The notes beneath the pieces were generated by a model. It saw only the letters and a program-made list of their open reading frames with translations. It was not told where the DNA came from and made no database searches. Positions 20,907 through 28,045 of a stretch of DNA of 33,250 nucleotides are shown here, piece by piece. The position numbers were made by a program, and so were the translations under genes. This DNA is from Sva-07 sp041686315 (GTDB lineage Bacteria > Actinomycetota > Acidimicrobiia > Acidimicrobiales > Ilumatobacteraceae). The stretch covers positions 1 to 33,250 of the forward strand of contig JAWLEC010000016.1 in assembly GCA_041686315.1 (NCBI GenBank), given 5' to 3'. Positions within the stretch are counted from its first letter, which is position 1. Each line of letters begins with the position of its first letter.

Positions 20907-22775
20907 TCAGGGCCTCAGGAACGGTTCGGCGACGGCGTCGACGTCGTCGCGGACGGCGAGTTCGATCCACATCGACGTGGGGAGATCGATGGGTGTCAGC
21001 CACGACAACGGGACGTCGGTGTCACCGCCGGCGCCCGGGCCCCGTGCGTCCGCCGGGGTGTAGCTGCAGCTCTCGCTCGGATAGATCATCGCCGCCCAGC
21101 CGTTCGCCGTCATCTGGCCCGACGAGGTGATCACCCACTCGGAGTCGATCTCCCGGTCGTTGTCGGTGGTCTCGATCGTGACCGGGGCGTGGCCCTCGCC
21201 GTTGGGTGGGCCGGACCACTGCCCGGTCCCGACGGTGCACACCTGTCGGAAGAGCGCGTCGATCACCGGCCCGTAGGCGTCGACCGGCGTGCCGTCGAGA
21301 TCCTCGATCGTGAGTCGGACGTGTGGGGCGACGGCGTCGGGACGGAGTTCGATGGTGGCGTCGGTGGGCACGTCGGACCGGATCCCGATCGGGAGCGGGC
21401 TGGTGTCACCCATGAACCCGATCACCTGGCCGGCGCGCACCGTGGTACCCACCCGGGCCAGGGCCGACAGGCGGAGATGGTCGGGTGCCGCCCCGTCGTC
21501 GGTGCCGGGGTTGTCGTCGTTGAATCCGGCGAGCCGGTAGCTCCGGCCGGACTCGTCGGTGATGGTGACGCTGATCGTCTCGCCCGGCGTGTCGGTCACC
21601 TGGGTGACGACGCCGTCGACGACGGCGAGCACCGGCTGCAACTTCACGCCGAAGATGATCGACGGTGCCTCCTCGGCGCACAGCCCGGCCGCCTCGATCT
21701 CCGCCCGGGAGGCGTCGGCCCCGGCGTTCTGGGCCACGTCCTGCGCATCGCCGCAGTCGGGGGCGGCGAGCCGGGTCGGACCCAGTACGGGGAACGCGAT
21801 GGTGGCCTGCCGCTCGATCGCCGGCGTGTCGGGGTCGACCGCTTGCGGGGCCGGCAGCTGCGGGGCCACGCCGAGGCGACCCAGTGCGTCGGCCAGTGTG
21901 AGTGGTTGGGGAATGGGTTGCCCCGACAGGAACGCCCAGACGGCCAACCACCGCTGCTGGTACTCGCGCACGGTGAGGATGTTGCCGGCCGAGGGCACGG
22001 GCACGACGTCCATCAGGGTGGTGTCTCGGGCGGCGCGCGGGAAGTACCACATCACCGGAATCATCGAGACGTCGTCGTTCCACATCTGGAGGAAGCGGAG
22101 TACGTCGGCTGCGGCGCGTTCGTCCTGCACCGCCGGCGGCGCCTGGTGGGCGTGCTGGTAGCCGCCGTAGCCGTTCCAGGTGGACTCGATGAACTGGTAG
22201 GCGCCCGACGCGTTGCCCTTGTTCGGACCGATCGTGTAGTTGCCGCGGGATTCGAGGTAGCGGATCGTCGCCAGGATGTTGAGGATCTGGTCGGGGTAGG
22301 CGATGACGTTCTGTTGCGTCGGCGGCGCCGTGGTGGTCGTGGTCGCCGGCGGTGGGACGTCGGCCACCGACGGTGCCACGGGTCCGGGTGTCGGCGTCGG
22401 GTCGGCTGGTGCCGTGGACGGCGGCACGGACGGCGGGACGGACGGCGGCGGGGACGGCGGCACGGACGGCGGCACGGACGACGTGGGCGTGGCTGTCGTG
22501 GTGGCGGCGGCGGTCGGCGTCGCCGGCGCAGCGGTGGTCGGCGTCGTCGCGGGTGTGGTCGTCGGCTCCGTGGGAATCGGCGGGGTCGTCGGCGCGGTCG
22601 TGTCCGCCGCGGGGTCGGCGACCTCATCGCTCGACCGGTCCTCGACGTGCTCGTCGGCCACTGCCGCACTCGGCGCGACGAGCACTGCGGCGATCGCCAC
22701 CAGCGCCTGTGCGAGAGTGGGTCGGCGGCGCCCGAGCGGTCCGCGCCGAGGGTGTGGGTGGAGGGAGGGCAGCAT
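20907..22775 (-). CDS. Secreted SLT/Rpf-like cell-wall protein with degenerate LytM (M23-like) domain
   Basis: A 622-residue exported protein. Residues 1-40 are a signal peptide with Arg pairs and a hydrophobic stretch ending VAPSAAVA. Residues about 45-152 are a Pro/Thr/Ser linker with (PPSV)n repeats, suiting a wall-spanning segment. Residues about 158-245 form a lysozyme-like transglycosylase domain with probable catalytic E175 in IRYLESRGNYT and the SGAYQFIESTWNGYGGY block. The C-terminal half contains an M23/LytM-like segment (PVLAVVDGVVTQV...VRAGQVIGFMGDT...HVRLTIEDLDG), but the zinc-binding HxH of active M23 enzymes reads HVR, so this part is likely non-catalytic. Four C-terminal cysteines may form disulfides. 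Start ATG 22775 has no clear ribosome binding site. Likely role: peptidoglycan remodelling or resuscitation. Confidence 0.8.
   Translation of the reverse strand: MLPSLHPHPRRGPLGRRRPTLAQALVAIAAVLVAPSAAVADEHVEDRSSDEVADPAADTTAPTTPPIPTEPTTTPATTPTTAAPATPTAAATTTATPTSSVPPSVPPSPPPSVPPSVPPSTAPADPTPTPGPVAPSVADVPPPATTTTTAPPTQQNVIAYPDQILNILATIRYLESRGNYTIGPNKGNASGAYQFIESTWNGYGGYQHAHQAPPAVQDERAAADVLRFLQMWNDDVSMIPVMWYFPRAARDTTLMDVVPVPSAGNILTVREYQQRWLAVWAFLSGQPIPQPLTLADALGRLGVAPQLPAPQAVDPDTPAIERQATIAFPVLGPTRLAAPDCGDAQDVAQNAGADASRAEIEAAGLCAEEAPSIIFGVKLQPVLAVVDGVVTQVTDTPGETISVTITDESGRSYRLAGFNDDNPGTDDGAAPDHLRLSALARVGTTVRAGQVIGFMGDTSPLPIGIRSDVPTDATIELRPDAVAPHVRLTIEDLDGTPVDAYGPVIDALFRQVCTVGTGQWSGPPNGEGHAPVTIETTDNDREIDSEWVITSSGQMTANGWAAMIYPSESCSYTPADARGPGAGGDTDVPLSWLTPIDLPTSMWIELAVRDDVDAVAEPFLRP
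22417..22476. repeat. 12-bp tandem repeat coding for the PPSV linker
   Basis: Five units of GACGGCGGCACG (with two slightly changed copies) encode, on the minus strand, the PPSVPPSVPPSPPPS segment of the secreted SLT-like protein. The unit keeps the reading frame, so copy number can change without breaking the gene. Confidence 0.8.
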
Positions 22776-22811
22776 GTCGGTGGACGGCGGCGCAGCGGTG
22801 GTCGCCGACGC

Positions 22812-22817
22812 AGAGTA
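22812..22817 (-). promoter_or_regulatory. Possible -10 box TACTCT for the SLT-like gene
   Basis: TACTCT on the minus strand lies 36 nt before ATG 22775, giving a short leader of roughly 29 nt, unlike the leaderless genes around it. Weak support. Confidence 0.25.
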
Positions 22818-22936
22818 CCTGTCGCAGTATCGGCCGGTCACGGCTCCCGCTGGAGGCAGCGGCCGGCGGCGCCGCCCGCCGAGAGCGAACCGGGTCACCC
22901 CGGCCGGAGCGACGGTTCGATCCGTCCGGGGACCGC

Positions 22937-22942
22937 TACCGT
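22937..22942 (+). promoter_or_regulatory. Candidate -10 box TACCGT for the ROK kinase gene
   Basis: TACCGT ends 10 nt before ATG 22953, leaving a leader of about three nucleotides. Confidence 0.4.
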
Positions 22943-22952
22943 TCGATGCCCG

Positions 22953-23972
22953 ATGACGATCGACGATACCGTCCCCGACGACACCGACTCCACCGGCCCG
23001 TCTCCCCAGGACAGGGCGGCAGAGCCGGTTCCCGAAGCCGCCCGCCCCGAGGTGGTGCTGGCGGTCGATGTGGGTGCCGAGTTCTTCCAGGTCGGTCTGG
23101 TGACCCCGAAGGGCGCGCTGATCGATCGGCTGCGCGTCCCGATCGAGACCGATGTCGGTCCCGAATCGCACTACACCGCCCTGGCCAACATCGTCACCGA
23201 GATGTCGGAACGGGCCACCGAGCAGCACGACGTGGTCGTGCGCTCGGTGGGTGTCGGTTGTGGCGGACCGGCATCGCGGGGCCTCGACGCGGTGTCGCCG
23301 ATGGGCCTCACCTCGTGGCGTGACTTCCCGCTTCGCAGCCGCATCGCGGATCTCACGGGTCTGCCGGTCTTCGGCGACCTCGACGCCAAGGCCCTCGCTC
23401 TGGCGGAGGGATGGCTCGGCGCCGCGCGGGGGCACGCCGACTTCTGCGCGATCACCGTGTCGGCGAGCATCACCGGCGGCATCGTGCTCGACGGCGACCT
23501 GCTCGACGGCGAGTCGGGCTATGCCGGCCACATCGGCCACCTGATCGTCGAGCCCGGTGGCCGCCGGTGCCACTGCGGCACGCAGGGCTGTCTCGACGCC
23601 GAGGCGTCCGGGGCGGCGATCGAGGTGCTCACCGGACGTCCACCGAGCGAGCCCACCTACGAGATCATGCAGCGCACGGGTCGGCTGATCGGCCTCGCGG
23701 CAGCCTCGGTGTGCAATGCCTTCGATCTCACACTGGTGGTCGTCGGCGGCAGCGTCGCACTGGGCTTCGGCGCCACGTTCTTCCACGACGCGCAGGTGAT
23801 GCTCGACGACCACGTCCGGTTGTCCTACAGCCGCGGAGCGCGTATCACCCCGTCACGGCTCGGCGACACGGGCCCGCTCGTCGGCGCCGGCGCACTGGGG
23901 TGGCGGGGCATCCGACGCAGCGCCCGACGCGCTGCCGCCGGCGCAGCTGCTCAGCCCCCGAACGCCCGGTAG
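22953..23972 (+). CDS. ROK-family sugar kinase (glucokinase-like)
   Basis: A 339-residue ROK protein. About 30 polar residues precede the ATP-binding strand LAVDVGAEFFQVGLV (36-50). The catalytic Asp is D144 in FGDLDAKALALAEG. The zinc site is formed by H196 and the cysteines of CHCGTQGCLD (206-215). The substrate motif usually written ExGH reads H193-x-G-H196 here, so its sugar preference may differ from ordinary glucokinases. The phosphate loop at the second ATP site is VVGGSVALG. ATG 22953 is chosen because the upstream in-frame sequence lies antisense to the SLT-like gene. The C-terminal 22 bp overlap the convergent acyltransferase gene. No sugar transporter is nearby, so the pathway is open. 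Confidence 0.87.
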   Translation: MTIDDTVPDDTDSTGPSPQDRAAEPVPEAARPEVVLAVDVGAEFFQVGLVTPKGALIDRLRVPIETDVGPESHYTALANIVTEMSERATEQHDVVVRSVGVGCGGPASRGLDAVSPMGLTSWRDFPLRSRIADLTGLPVFGDLDAKALALAEGWLGAARGHADFCAITVSASITGGIVLDGDLLDGESGYAGHIGHLIVEPGGRRCHCGTQGCLDAEASGAAIEVLTGRPPSEPTYEIMQRTGRLIGLAAASVCNAFDLTLVVVGGSVALGFGATFFHDAQVMLDDHVRLSYSRGARITPSRLGDTGPLVGAGALGWRGIRRSARRAAAGAAAQPPNAR

Positions 23973-25105
23973 ACCCTCTCGGCGGGGCCCATGCCCCACG
24001 TGCGGTGCCAGGCGACCGCGGCAGCGATTCCGACGATCCAGAACGCCAGTGCGAACGCCAGCGCCACGTCGAGGCCGGCCGGCTCGATCCAGCCCCACCA
24101 GTCGACCACGGCGGTGAAAACCAGGATGTGCAGCAGGTACAGCGACAACGACAGCTGCCCTGCGCGCCGGAGGGGATCGGTGACCAGCGGGAACCGCTCG
24201 GCCGCACCGTCGATGATCCCGTAGGCGATCAGCGCCGTGCCGAGAGCGCTCGCCACGTAGAGCAGGCCGCGCTGGCCGGGGTCGGTCGACAGCGCGATCG
24301 ACTCGAAGCCGGTGGACGCCGTCGACGAGACCACGGCGGCGGTGCCGGCGAGGACCACGCCGACGCCGATGGCGGCGGGTCGCCACCAGGATGTGGTCAG
24401 GAGCCGGCCCAGCACCATGCCGGCACAGAGGAACGCCATCCACGGCAGCAGCGGGTGGGTGCCGTTCACGAACACGCCGAACACGAAGTCGTTCACCGAC
24501 CCCTCGTCGGGATCGGTGAGCCAGGCGGTGCTGAAACCGTCCTGGCGCCGCTCGAAACGCCAGACCCGGATGGCCCACCCCGCCGACGCCGCGGCGACCC
24601 CGACGGCGACGATCGTACTCGTCCGCCAGGTGAACATCACTGCCGCCAGCACGAACATCGCGCCGTAGAAGGGGATGATCGTGCCGGGCCAGATCTCGTC
24701 GAGCACGAGTCCGCCGGTGTACAGCAGGACGCCGCGGCGTACCAGTCGCCAGCGGAGTAGTCGGACCCGGTCGACCGCATCCGACCACGACCCGTCGGAT
24801 GTGGACACCCGTTGCGGCGCCCCGAGTGCGGCCGTGGCACCTCGGGTCATCAGCGTGACGCCCACGCCGGCGACGAGGACGAACGTGGCGGCGAAACGCG
24901 TCGACAGCGGCCCGGTCCACGGATCGAACAGTTCGGCGGCCCAGCCAGATCCGGTGTCGCCGTCGCCCTGCTGGATGACGAGGTAGCCGTGGTAGTTCAT
25001 CACGACGACGCCGATCAGCGCCACGGCTCGCACCACGTCGGGCCCGGGCAGCCGGCGGGCACCGGTTCGGGTGCTGGTGGCGTCGGCGGGGGCGCTCAGA
25101 GCCAC
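23951..25105 (-). CDS. Multi-pass membrane acyltransferase-like protein (DUF1624/DUF418 type)
   Basis: A 384-residue protein with about ten hydrophobic helices. It opens LPGPDVVRAVALIGVVVMNYHGYL, the pattern of heparan-alpha-glucosaminide N-acetyltransferase-like (DUF1624) and DUF418 proteins, and ends with GQLSLSLYLLHILVF followed by two more helices. Family members are thought to move acyl groups across the membrane onto sugars or lipids. Which of the two families it belongs to is not certain. The GTG start at 25105 overlaps the end of the alanine-racemase-like gene by 10 bp, so the two are coupled; the pair may modify a cell-envelope component (inference). Confidence 0.75.
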   Translation of the reverse strand: MALSAPADATSTRTGARRLPGPDVVRAVALIGVVVMNYHGYLVIQQGDGDTGSGWAAELFDPWTGPLSTRFAATFVLVAGVGVTLMTRGATAALGAPQRVSTSDGSWSDAVDRVRLLRWRLVRRGVLLYTGGLVLDEIWPGTIIPFYGAMFVLAAVMFTWRTSTIVAVGVAAASAGWAIRVWRFERRQDGFSTAWLTDPDEGSVNDFVFGVFVNGTHPLLPWMAFLCAGMVLGRLLTTSWWRPAAIGVGVVLAGTAAVVSSTASTGFESIALSTDPGQRGLLYVASALGTALIAYGIIDGAAERFPLVTDPLRRAGQLSLSLYLLHILVFTAVVDWWGWIEPAGLDVALAFALAFWIVGIAAAVAWHRTWGMGPAERVYRAFGG

Positions 25106-26040
25106 TCGAACTCGTCCACCTCGGTCATCGTGAGCGGGCGCTGCACGTCGATGCGGTCACCGACGGCCGGGAGCGGGTCGCCGTCGGGGACGAACACCAT
25201 CGACGTGTGCATGTGCGGTGGTTCGTGGAGGGCGAGACGTCGGCGTCGGTGATGGAACGGGCTGCGGCCGTCGGGCAGTGGTGTGACGCCGTTGGCGGTG
25301 CCTGCTCCGATCATCACGAGGTGCCCGTCGGTGGGGACGGCGCCGAGGTGGTAGCCGGCGCGGTCGCCACCCGCGATGCGCCGCACGTCGAGCACGTCGG
25401 CGGTGAGCTGGAGCAACGACCGGTCGCCGTGCCACAGGGCCGTGCCGAGGCGGAGCCGGTACGTGTGCGAGTCGGGCAGTGACGCGTAGGAGTCGACGTC
25501 GAGATGGCTCACCCAGACCGTCAGTGACGGATCGACGTCCGCCAACCGATCGACCACGTCGCGACGGTGGTCGGCCGGGTCGCCCGCGAGCGGTGGATGG
25601 ATCGACACGCCGACGACGTCGAGTCCCGCCTGGCGGGCGGCGGCCACCAGTGACACATCGCCCCCGTACCGCTGCATCGACGACGCCAGTTTGACGACCA
25701 CGCGCTGCGGCTGGTCGGCTCGCTCCTGGCCCACGATGGCGTCCAGGTGCTCGGCCCGGCCGACGGTGAGCACGGTGGTGGCGGGATCGACGGCAGCCGG
25801 GAGGGTGGTGAGCGTGGGAGTGAGCACCATGGCGTGCAGCCCTGCGGGGAGGCCGGCGACCTCGTGCACGGTGCCCACGGCGACCGTGTCGGTGAACTCG
25901 GCAGCCAGGCCGGCCAGCCAGACCCGTCCGAAGCCGTAGCCGTTGCCCTTCACGACGGGCACCAGACCGTCGACGTCGTTGACGAGGCGAGCGACACGGC
26001 TGCGCCACGGAGCGGTGCGCACGGTCAGCCTCACGGTCAC
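25096..26040 (-). CDS. Alanine racemase-like PLP protein lacking the usual catalytic Tyr
   Basis: A 314-residue fold-type III PLP protein, about 50 residues shorter than typical alanine racemase. The PLP lysine is K31 in VPVVKGNGYGFG. The barrel also keeps VKLASSMQRYGG (the KVDTGMxRLG block) and YRLRLGTALWHG (the RPGIxLYG block). In the C-terminal part the GYxDGY stretch that carries the second catalytic base, Tyr, reads GTANGV (247-252), so ordinary two-base racemisation is doubtful. It could be a one-sided racemase, a decarboxylase or a PLP carrier. GTG 26040 has a TACCGT box 7 nt upstream. It is the first of a two-gene unit with the membrane acyltransferase. Confidence 0.75.
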   Translation of the reverse strand: MTVRLTVRTAPWRSRVARLVNDVDGLVPVVKGNGYGFGRVWLAGLAAEFTDTVAVGTVHEVAGLPAGLHAMVLTPTLTTLPAAVDPATTVLTVGRAEHLDAIVGQERADQPQRVVVKLASSMQRYGGDVSLVAAARQAGLDVVGVSIHPPLAGDPADHRRDVVDRLADVDPSLTVWVSHLDVDSYASLPDSHTYRLRLGTALWHGDRSLLQLTADVLDVRRIAGGDRAGYHLGAVPTDGHLVMIGAGTANGVTPLPDGRSPFHHRRRRLALHEPPHMHTSMVFVPDGDPLPAVGDRIDVQRPLTMTEVDEFEWL

Positions 26041-26047
26041 CGTACCG

Positions 26048-26053
26048 ACGGTA
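26048..26053 (-). promoter_or_regulatory. -10 box TACCGT for the alanine-racemase-like gene
   Basis: TACCGT on the minus strand is followed by CGGTACG and then GTG 26040 (7-nt gap), arguing for the GTG start and a leaderless mRNA. Confidence 0.5.
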
Positions 26054-26079
26054 GCCGTGCCGACCCGTCACCGACTCGC

Positions 26080-26108
26080 GTTCGTCCGGGGTCTGACCCC
26101 GGACGAAC
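26080..26108. repeat. Perfect 12-bp-arm hairpin with GGGGTCTGACCCC core
   Basis: GTTCGTCCGGGG (26080-26091) and its exact complement (26097-26108) flank the 5-nt loop TCTGA. The core GGGGTCTGACCCC is the same as the loop region of the two RSDS-V hairpins, but the arms are different. It sits in the divergent gap between the alanine-racemase-like and DUF4395 genes, where no terminator is needed. Confidence 0.8.
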
Positions 26109-26167
26109 AGTCCGATCCCGGATGCGAGGCGCTGAAACCTGACTGTGTTGATCGGATTTGTCGTGGA

Positions 26168-26173
26168 TATCGT
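26168..26173 (+). promoter_or_regulatory. -10 box TATCGT for the DUF4395 gene
   Basis: TATCGT is followed by GACGCCG and then ATG 26181 (7-nt gap). This decides between ATG 26181 and upstream in-frame GTG/TTG codons at 26145, 26148, 26163 and 26172. Confidence 0.5.
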
Positions 26174-26180
26174 GACGCCG

Positions 26181-26798
26181 ATGCGCAGGCTGTTCGACTT
26201 CCCGAACCCGGTCAACGAGACCTCGGCCCGGCTGGTGGCTGCGGGCGCGGTCGTCCAGGGCATCGCCTTCCTCGTGCTGCGTGAGTGGTGGGTCCTCCTG
26301 CCGCTCACCTACGGCTTCCTGGCGCGGGTGCTCACCGGGCCGACGTTGTCGCCGCTCGGCCAGTTCGTCACCCGCATCGCCACCCCCGTGGTCGAGGCTC
26401 GAACCGGGGCGGTGTCCCGCCAGGTGCCCGGCCCACCGAAGCGGTTCGCCCAGGCGGTCGGCCTGGCATTCACGGGCTCGGCATCGGCGGCGTGGATGCT
26501 CGGCCTGCCGGTCGTGAGCGACGTGCTCGTCGGCGCACTGGTGGTGGCGGCCACGCTCGAGTCGGTGTTCGCCGTCTGCCTCGGCTGCATCGTCCACAAC
26601 GCACTGTGGGGCTGCGCAGACTGCGACGACATCAGCGAGCGACTGCGCCAGGCCGTGATCCGGTCGCAGCAGGAGGTCGACGTGCCGCCCGTCAGCTCGT
26701 CGCCGGCGGTGTCGTCGGCCGGCTCTTCGCCGGCGGTGTCGTCGGCCGGCTCTTCGCCGGCGGTGTCGTCGGCCGGCTCTTCGCCGGCCATGCGCTGA
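26181..26798 (+). CDS. DUF4395 family membrane protein with repeat-derived tail
   Basis: A 205-residue protein. It begins MRRLFDFPNPVNETSARLVAAG, the usual DUF4395 opening, then has about four membrane helices with the conserved GPTLSPLGQFVTRI and PGPPKRFAQAVG blocks. Two cysteine pairs, CLGC and CADC, lie near the end of the domain; DUF4395 proteins are often found with thioredoxin-like partners, but none is adjacent here. From about residue 172 the protein is (SSPAVSSAG)n, encoded by the 27-bp repeat shared with the convergent glycosyltransferase gene, and so is not part of the family fold. ATG 26181 follows the TATCGT box. Confidence 0.8.
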   Translation: MRRLFDFPNPVNETSARLVAAGAVVQGIAFLVLREWWVLLPLTYGFLARVLTGPTLSPLGQFVTRIATPVVEARTGAVSRQVPGPPKRFAQAVGLAFTGSASAAWMLGLPVVSDVLVGALVVAATLESVFAVCLGCIVHNALWGCADCDDISERLRQAVIRSQQEVDVPPVSSSPAVSSAGSSPAVSSAGSSPAVSSAGSSPAMR

Positions 26799-28035
26799 TC
26801 CGGGGGAGGATCGGGGCCAGGGTGCGGTGGCGTCGCATGCCGGCCCACACGCCTGTCGCGTAGGCGAGGTCCGTCGGCGTGGCTCGCACGTCGGCCGCCA
26901 CGGCTGCGAGCGCCAGCCATCGCGCCCGCCGGGACATCAGGGCCCCCACGGCCACCAGTGGCCACCACGCCCGTCGGACGGCCGTCGCCAACTGGTGGGT
27001 CGCCGCCAGATGTCCCCGAGCCGCCAACGCGAACTCCGTGCTCGCCGGCACACCCGGCAGCTTGCCGACCAACGCCGCTGCACTGGTGCCCGCCACAGCC
27101 AGCGCCGCCCGCGGTCGGCCGAGCAGGCCCAGCCCCAACACGGCGGCCGTCCACCCGTTGCTGCGCATCGGCGCCAGCACCCGCGGATGGCGCAGCGCCA
27201 AGGGAGCTGCCGACGTGCCGTACGCCCGGTGCTGGCCGAGCCGTCCCCGCCACGTCGCTCGTGGCCGGTGCCACACCTGCACCGCCGGCTCGTACCGGCA
27301 GCTCCAGCCCGCTTCGTCGAGGCGCCACACCAGATCGACGTCCTCGCCGAGACGCAACGACTCGTCGAAGCCGCCCACGGCATCGAAGGCCTCCACCCGC
27401 ACCACGATCACCGCCGCCGGCGCGTAGCTCACCCGCGTCCCCGCCCGGATCCGCGCCGGCTCGCTACCGAGATCGAGCGGAGATCCCGGTTCTCCGGCCA
27501 CCCTCGGGGCCACCAGGCCCACCCGCGGGTCGTCGAAGTGGGCGAGCAGTGGCGCGAGCCAGTCGCCGGCCGGTGGAAGCTCGACGTCGGCGTCCACGAA
27601 CGCGACGATCGGGCACGTCACGAATGGCCGGGCGGCGTTGCGGGCGGCCGCAGGTCCGCGGTTCTCGGGCAGCCGGAGGTCGGCGCCGTCCAGCGGCGGC
27701 TCGCTCCCGTCGTCGACGGTCAGCCGGCCGTCGACGTGGCGCCGCCCACCGAGTTGCGGGGTCACCACCGTGACGTCGTCGGGCGTGAACGTGGCGGCGT
27801 CGCCCACCACAGGATGGATCGCTCCGGCGTCGAGCAGCCGCCGCATCAACCGTGACGCGGCCACGTCACGGCCCGCCTCGACGTCGCCGACCACCTCGCC
27901 ACCACCCGGGGTGAGCCGGAACAGTCGCAGCGGCGAACCGGCCATCACCGTCGAGCCGAAGCGCTGCCAGGTCTGATCGAGCACGTAGCGCATCAGCGCC
28001 TGTCGAACGGCTGCCCCGCCGGCACCTTGGGGCAC
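26692..28035 (-). CDS. mftF: Mycofactocin system glycosyltransferase MftF
   Basis: A roughly 447-residue GT2-type glycosyltransferase. The N-terminal piece RYVLDQTWQRFGSTVMAGSPLRLFRLTPGG resembles the MftF-specific leader (GGSPxRLLRL), and the GT-A domain shows ENRGPAAARNAA, the DxD in VAFVDADVELP, and GEDVDLVWRLDEAGW. MftF attaches glucose units to the redox cofactor mycofactocin. Its position directly after mftE supports the assignment. GTG 28035, 10 bp after the mftE stop, gives a family-like start; ATG 27993 is an alternative. After about residue 415 the protein is PAKSRPTTP repeated three times, read from the 27-bp repeat, with no counterpart in the family as far as I know. mftA-D are not adjacent. 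Confidence 0.82.
   Translation of the reverse strand: MPQGAGGAAVRQALMRYVLDQTWQRFGSTVMAGSPLRLFRLTPGGGEVVGDVEAGRDVAASRLMRRLLDAGAIHPVVGDAATFTPDDVTVVTPQLGGRRHVDGRLTVDDGSEPPLDGADLRLPENRGPAAARNAARPFVTCPIVAFVDADVELPPAGDWLAPLLAHFDDPRVGLVAPRVAGEPGSPLDLGSEPARIRAGTRVSYAPAAVIVVRVEAFDAVGGFDESLRLGEDVDLVWRLDEAGWSCRYEPAVQVWHRPRATWRGRLGQHRAYGTSAAPLALRHPRVLAPMRSNGWTAAVLGLGLLGRPRAALAVAGTSAAALVGKLPGVPASTEFALAARGHLAATHQLATAVRRAWWPLVAVGALMSRRARWLALAAVAADVRATPTDLAYATGVWAGMRRHRTLAPILPRISAWPAKSRPTTPPAKSRPTTPPAKSRPTTPPATS
26695..26789. repeat. 27-bp tandem repeat (3 perfect copies) encoding tails of two convergent proteins
   Basis: Perfect units at 26701-26727, 26728-26754 and 26755-26781, with partial units on both sides. 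On the plus strand each unit encodes SSPAVSSAG in the DUF4395 protein; on the minus strand each encodes PAKSRPTTP in MftF. Being 27 bp, both frames survive copy-number change. Each unit also holds GCCGGC-TCTTC-GCCGGC, a stem-loop that could terminate both convergent transcripts. Confidence 0.93.
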
Positions 28036-28045
28036 GATCGTCGGT

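Noticed and set aside
21189..22952. N-terminal extension of the ROK kinase frame
   Set aside because: It lies opposite the SLT-like gene and has low-complexity Gly/Arg/Val sequence; ATG 22953 gives a family-like start.
26111..26156. TCCGATC / GATCGGA inverted pair upstream of the DUF4395 gene
   Set aside because: Seven-base arms 32 nt apart in a GC-rich region are weak and there is no second line of support.
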